Source of the DNA: JACCTI01 sp038237435
GTDB taxonomy: Bacteria; Verrucomicrobiota; Verrucomicrobiia; Chthoniobacterales; UBA10450
Direction of reading: 5' to 3'
DNA length: 64,000 nucleotides
Assembly (NCBI GenBank): GCA_038237435.1
Contig: JBBRYT010000009.1
Coordinates: 80,855 to 144,854, forward strand
Position 1 is the first letter of the stretch. Each line of letters opens with the position of its first letter. The notes beneath the pieces are model-generated. The model was not told where the DNA came from, made no database searches, and saw only the letters and a list, made by a program, of their open reading frames with translations. A program made the position numbers and the translations under genes. Positions 60,676-64,000 of the stretch are shown in pieces.

Positions 60676-62364
60676 AGTCTCGAGAGTCCTCCGCGCGAGA
60701 ATGGTCAGTTGATGCGGCTGATTGTTGATTTCCTGCGGGTATGTCCACCACGGAAGTCTCGCGGAAGAAACATCGAAGGCGATGGCGTAGGGGAATTCTC
60801 CACGTAGCAATTGCTCGTAGTATCGATGCACTCCTTCGATGTTGGTTCGTGAATCTGTTGGGGACACGGCGATAAACTCCGGGTGCCGCGCCTCCAGCGC
60901 TTCCGCGGTAAACTGCTGCAAGTCCGGAAGTCGCTCGCGTTGTCGCGCTGCTTCGACCAAATCCTCATCGCCGGCGAAAACCTTCGCAAATAATTCGAAA
61001 CGGTTATTCGGTCTTGGCATGCGCAGGTCGACCGTCTGATTCGGGCGCCCCTTATCGAAGCGCGGGCCGTCCGCGCTTTTCTCAAAAGCATTCAGCCGCG
61101 GAAGTTTTGCCCAATGCGGACTGGACGCGCTCGATTCAATGCGACTGCCTGCAGGGACGTTTGTTTCCATCCATGCCTGCGCCGGCGTGCGCGGATCGTC
61201 GCGGAACCATTTGCCGACATAAAAAGAACAAACGGCGTTGTAAAAAAGAAGCGGCAGAAGCAGCGGCAAAATGAATCGCGGCGCGCGTAACGCTGGTGTC
61301 GCCAGCAAAATCAAGAACGGAACTGCCGGCAAAACGAAACGAATTGGCACGCGCGGGAAGGAACCGATCTTCAGTGTGTAGAGAACAAAGACGCTGGCGC
61401 AGAGCAGAAAACATTGCGTGGCGCGTTGATCAGTTTTTCGCCTAACGAGTAGTAGAATCGAAATGATCACCAGTCCGAAAATCAGGCTTCCGCCCGGCCA
61501 GCCGAGAATTTCGAAAATGCCGCGGGCGAATTTATCGAAGCCAAATCCGGTTTGGCCATTATAGCGCGGCGTGACCGAGTAGTTGTAAGCGAAGTCCGCG
61601 CTGAATCTCCGCCAATCAAAGATCGCATACGGATTTCCCAAAATGAATCCGGCCGGGACCATGACGAGGCCGATCCACAAATTTTTGTTCGGGATAAGCG
61701 CGCGCCAATTCCACGGTTTCGAAAGCAGATGCGCCGCGACAATGGCCAGACCGACGGCCAGGCCGTTGTATTTCGTCGCCGTCGCCAGGCCAGTGCAGAG
61801 CCCGGCGGCGACGTAATTCTTCGTCGTCGGTTCGAGAATAATTCGCGACGCAAAAAACAGCGTCAGCATCATCCAAAAGGTCACGGGAATATCGGTTGTG
61901 AGGTAATGTGTTTGCTCGACGAATCCGGCGCTGGTCGCAAAAATTAGCGCAGTGATTCGCGCGGCATTTTGTCCGCAAAATGAATTGGCGATTTTGTATC
62001 CGATCAGGATGGTTCCCAGAAACATCGCTGCTGTAACCAGGCGCGAGCCGAGTAACGCTGGTCCGTTGAAATTCTGCGAGCGTCCGGTGATCAGTTTGCC
62101 CGAAGTTTCCGCCAGGGAAATCGGCCACAACACCAGCACGTGATTCACGAAAGTGTGAAACGGCGGTTTCTGGTATCCGTGCGGTTTCAATTTCAGCGAC
62201 AACGGTCGCAGCGCCATTTGGTCGGGATTCCAATCTTCCACCCGGCCCCAGCGAATTCCGTGCGCGCAGAAAAGGAACGCCATTGAGAGCGCGAGTATGA
62301 GGATCGGATCGATACGCTGATTGAATTTCTTTGCGCCCGTTTCCATGAAGCGGCACGCTAACAT
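60667..62364 (-). CDS. GT39-like membrane glycosyltransferase
   Basis: 565 residues with about ten membrane helices. The first luminal loop has EDWNPDQM and PPFHTFVNH, the DE/PPxxxH-like pattern of family 39 (PMT/ArnT) transferases, which use polyprenyl-phosphate sugar donors. It probably adds a sugar to a protein or lipid in the periplasm. The alternative start is ATG seven codons in. Exact 11-mer at 61440 (LLVRR). Confidence 0.82.
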   Translation of the reverse strand: MLACRFMETGAKKFNQRIDPILILALSMAFLFCAHGIRWGRVEDWNPDQMALRPLSLKLKPHGYQKPPFHTFVNHVLVLWPISLAETSGKLITGRSQNFNGPALLGSRLVTAAMFLGTILIGYKIANSFCGQNAARITALIFATSAGFVEQTHYLTTDIPVTFWMMLTLFFASRIILEPTTKNYVAAGLCTGLATATKYNGLAVGLAIVAAHLLSKPWNWRALIPNKNLWIGLVMVPAGFILGNPYAIFDWRRFSADFAYNYSVTPRYNGQTGFGFDKFARGIFEILGWPGGSLIFGLVIISILLLVRRKTDQRATQCFLLCASVFVLYTLKIGSFPRVPIRFVLPAVPFLILLATPALRAPRFILPLLLPLLFYNAVCSFYVGKWFRDDPRTPAQAWMETNVPAGSRIESSASSPHWAKLPRLNAFEKSADGPRFDKGRPNQTVDLRMPRPNNRFELFAKVFAGDEDLVEAARQRERLPDLQQFTAEALEARHPEFIAVSPTDSRTNIEGVHRYYEQLLRGEFPYAIAFDVSSARLPWWTYPQEINNQPHQLTILARRTLETTR

Positions 62365-62485
62365 TTAACGGCAGCACGCGGCGGAAATTTCTCGCGCCTT
62401 GAAGCGCCAATCGCGGAAGGTTTTGCGTCTCGACTGTCTTCCGCGAGCAGGCCTACTCTGTTCGTCCCTAACAAGAAAGGCACCA

Positions 62486-62944
62486 ATGAAAAAATTAACG
62501 AGCTACATAATCATTACGTTCTTCGCCGTGACCACGCTCGCGCTGGCCTCGCCCGATAACGACGCGGCCATGACGAGAGAGAAATCGGCCTGGCAGGCAT
62601 ACAAGGACAGGAAAACGGATGAGTTCAAAAAAATGCTGGCCACCAATTACCAGGGTCTCTATGCAGACGGCGTCGTGGATGCGACGAAGGAAGTCGCGGA
62701 CATGGCGAAGATGTCGATCAAGTCTTTTTCGCTGAGTGATTTTAAGGCTACCTCGACCGATGCGGACACCATGGTAGTAACCTACAAAGTAACGCTCGAC
62801 GCGACCGTCGACGGGCAAGCATCGCCCGGCGCAATGAACGCGGCATCGGTCTGGCAGAAACACGGCAGCGATTGGCAAGTTGTTTTCCATAGCAACGTGG
62901 CTGCCGAAACATCCGCGACCGCGACGAGTAGCCCGACCAAATAA
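62486..62944 (+). CDS. secreted SnoaL/DUF4440-like protein
   Basis: 152 residues from ATG 62486. Signal peptide (SYIIITFFAVTTLALA). The mature part has the AWQAYKDRKTDEFKKMLA helix, YADGVVDAT and SVWQKHGSDWQVVFH, the cystatin-like NTF2 pattern of DUF4440/SnoaL proteins. Such folds bind small molecules; none is predictable here. Confidence 0.8.
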   Translation: MKKLTSYIIITFFAVTTLALASPDNDAAMTREKSAWQAYKDRKTDEFKKMLATNYQGLYADGVVDATKEVADMAKMSIKSFSLSDFKATSTDADTMVVTYKVTLDATVDGQASPGAMNAASVWQKHGSDWQVVFHSNVAAETSATATSSPTK

Positions 62945-62951
62945 TCTTTCG

Positions 62952-62982
62952 CGCCGGCTGCCGACGTTAATGGCAGCCGGCG
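62952..62982 (+). terminator. strong GC-rich hairpin after the SnoaL-like gene
   Basis: Perfect 11-bp stem CGCCGGCTGCC (62952-62962) with GGCAGCCGGCG (62972-62982), loop of 9. It lacks a T tract, so it is either a Rho-linked or weak intrinsic terminator before the thiC leader. Confidence 0.55.
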
Positions 62983-63029
62983 TCGATCAAGGTTTGACTT
63001 CGCCCCCGCGGATTTTATCCTGCAGGCGA

Positions 63030-63116
63030 AAAGCGGGGGAGCCAATGGCTGAGAGGTCCGAAGGAATTCGGACGACCCCTTGAACCTGATGCGGGTAATG
63101 CCGCCGCAGGGAGCGA
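63030..63116 (+). promoter_or_regulatory. TPP riboswitch (THI element)
   Basis: Matches the THI box: GGCTGAGAGG (63047-63056) in the J3/2 region, CCTTGAACCTGATG with GGGTAATGCC (63078-63101) in the pyrophosphate-sensing arm, and a closing CGCAGGGAG. It lies in the 5' leader of thiC. In other bacteria TPP binding lowers thiC expression. Confidence 0.95.
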
Positions 63117-63123
63117 GGTCTCG

Positions 63124-63153
63124 AAGCCATGCGTTCTCGCGCATGGCTTTTTC
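63124..63153 (+). terminator. riboswitch-controlled intrinsic terminator
   Basis: Ten-bp perfect stem AAGCCATGCG (63124-63133) with CGCATGGCTT (63140-63149), loop TTCTCG, then TTTCATTTT up to the ATG of thiC. It directly follows the TPP aptamer and would be the transcription-off switch. Confidence 0.88.
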
Positions 63154-63158
63154 ATTTT

Positions 63159-64000
63159 ATGATCGCGACCAAAGATTCAATCGAACCGCAAAGCGGTGAT
63201 TACGTCATGCCGAATTCGCGCCGCGTTTATGTCGGCGGTGAATTGCATCCCGACATTCGCGTTCCGTTCCGCGAGATCGATCTCGCGCCGACGAAAGATT
63301 TCAGCGGCAACCTTGAACCTAACGAACCCGTGCGCGTTTACGATTGCAGCGGACCGTGGGGCGATTCGAATCAAACGCCCGATTCATCGCAAGGCCTGCC
63401 GGCCGTCCGCGCCGAATGGATCAGCGGGCGAGGGGACGTCGCCGAGTACGAAGGCCGCGAGATCAAACCAGAAGACAACGGCTACCTAACGAGAGGTCAC
63501 GAAGAGTTCGCTTCGAGTGCGGAGCGGCGCAATCGGCTCGAACATTTCAGCGGGCAGAAGCGCAAGCCTCTCCGCGCCAACGCCGGCCATCCGGTCACGC
63601 AACTTTGGTATGCGCGCCAGGGCATCATCACGCCCGAGATGGAATTCATCGCGATCCGTGAGAACGGCCGCCGGGCGGCGGCGTCCCCTCTGGGGAGCGC
63701 ACGCGACCCGCGTGCCGCATTTGGCGACTCGCCGAATGCATCTTCGGGTGACCAGAACTCGTTAGACCACCAACACCCCGGCGAATCCTTCGGCGCCGCC
63801 ATCCCGAAAGAAATAACTCCGGAATTCGTGCGCAGTGAGGTAGCGCGAGGGAGAGCCATCATCCCGGCCAACATCAACCATCCCGAGCTCGAGCCGATGA
63901 TCATCGGCCGCAATTTCCTCGTCAAAATCAACGCCAACATCGGCAACAGCGCCGTCGCCAGCTCCATCGAAGAAGAAGTCGAAAAAATGCGTTGGGCCAC
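63159..64000 (+). CDS. thiC: phosphomethylpyrimidine synthase ThiC (partial)
   Basis: The first 280 codons; the gene continues past the window. Conserved segments: YDCSGPWGD, VTQLWYARQGIITPEMEFIAIREN, HPGESFGAAIPKEITPEFVR, GRAIIPANINHPE and GNSAVASSIEEEVEKM. ThiC rearranges aminoimidazole ribotide to the thiamine pyrimidine using a radical SAM [4Fe-4S] cluster in the missing C-terminus. Between IREN and HPGES there is an insertion of about 20 residues compared with E. coli ThiC, made of palindromic DNA (63664-63740). Regulated by the TPP riboswitch upstream. Confidence 0.97.
   Translation, partial: MIATKDSIEPQSGDYVMPNSRRVYVGGELHPDIRVPFREIDLAPTKDFSGNLEPNEPVRVYDCSGPWGDSNQTPDSSQGLPAVRAEWISGRGDVAEYEGREIKPEDNGYLTRGHEEFASSAERRNRLEHFSGQKRKPLRANAGHPVTQLWYARQGIITPEMEFIAIRENGRRAAASPLGSARDPRAAFGDSPNASSGDQNSLDHQHPGESFGAAIPKEITPEFVRSEVARGRAIIPANINHPELEPMIIGRNFLVKINANIGNSAVASSIEEEVEKMRWA
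63664..63740. repeat. stack of palindromes inside thiC
   Basis: Successive hairpins: CCCC/GGGG around TCT (63685-63695), GCACGCG/CGCGTGC (63699-63715), and GCATTTGGC/GCCGAATGC with one T-G pair (63717-63739), after a GC-rich GCCGCC/GGCGGC region near 63667. The run keeps the reading frame open, encoding GRRAAASPLGSARDP and onward. Confidence 0.75.

Larger units (their letters stand above)
3566..63767. repeat. dispersed 11-mer GCCTAACGAGT family (42 sites)
   Basis: Exact copies, + orientation, start at 5176, 13428, 16940, 18577, 21917, 38359, 39593, 48097, 56992, 60108, 60321, 61440; reverse orientation (ACTCGTTAGGC) at 19348, 23665, 28794, 30487, 48345, 52296, 53972, 54408, 60655. One-mismatch copies start at 3566, 4383, 10906, 15633, 17210, 17409, 19233, 24079, 25712, 28275, 28702, 32853, 43356, 45849, 46894, 51968, 56020, 56240, 59285, 60665, 63757. 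Fifteen exact copies are in genes, six between them. Chance expectation is about 0.03 exact. Confidence 0.95.

Noticed and set aside
3566..63767. Reading the 11-mer as a Chi or FtsK-orienting (KOPS-like) site
   Set aside because: Those motifs are strongly strand-skewed along a replichore; here exact copies split 12 to 9 and alternate along the window.
1..64000. Insertion sequences, prophage, integrase or toxin-antitoxin modules
   Set aside because: I found no transposase, integrase, phage structural or toxin-antitoxin pattern; mobile signals are limited to small palindromic elements.

Overview
The window is a gene-dense bacterial chromosome segment, moderately GC-rich, with short gaps and many 1-8 bp gene overlaps. 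The gene content is diderm: pseudopilins of a type II secretion/type IV pilus-like machine, periplasmic and outer-membrane proteins, lipoproteins, a PEP-CTERM protein and phosphatidylethanolamine synthesis. Protein style and gene combinations look most like a soil-type Verrucomicrobiota (Chthoniobacterales/Spartobacteria-like). That placement is an inference from recall; no rRNA is present to confirm it.

Layout. 0-5 kb: BatA/DUF4381/DUF58/MoxR operon, der, pgsA, then tRNA-Leu. 5.2-7.5 kb: flavin reductase, GGQ-domain release-factor-like protein, Gfo/Idh/MocA oxidoreductase, small Thr-rich lipoprotein. 7.5-12.7 kb: gyrB-gyrA. 12.8-16.7 kb: a secreted protein and three prepilin-like proteins (PilX/PilW/PilV-like). 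16.8-20.4 kb: psd-pssA, a sugar nucleotidyltransferase, DoxX, FTR1. 20.5-28 kb: a split type II secretion-like cluster (GspH, I, J, K, L, M and an unknown on +; GspG, an unknown and GspF on -), with no secretin or ATPase visible. 28-35.8 kb: Ser/Thr kinase, RluD-like pseudouridine synthase, a glycoside hydrolase-GT2 fusion, an ECF sigma factor, hemL. 36-46.3 kb: tRNA-Cys, thioredoxin-like and PEP-CTERM proteins, a GH15 glucoamylase, and a surface-fibre-like cluster (three paralogous small subunits, a chaperone-like protein, a large usher/barrel-like protein) flanked on its far side by a frameshifted copy of the GH15 5' end. 46.3-64 kb: chrA, tRNA-Asn, tRNA-fMet, then mostly housekeeping and envelope genes, ending in a TPP riboswitch and the start of thiC.

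The strongest unexplained signal is a dispersed, non-tandem 11-mer, GCCTAACGAGT. I count 21 exact copies and 21 copies with one mismatch; about 0.03 exact copies would be expected by chance in 64 kb. It occurs in both orientations, inside genes and between them, and three times as an inverted pair at gene ends. This matches the behaviour of DNA uptake sequences in Neisseria and Pasteurellaceae, and pseudopilin genes are nearby, but no such system is known to me with this motif. Other notable items are the surface-fibre cluster bounded by the duplicated GH15 fragment, a stack of palindromes that lengthens ThiC in frame, and a palindromic intergenic element that supplies the end of a dipeptide epimerase gene.
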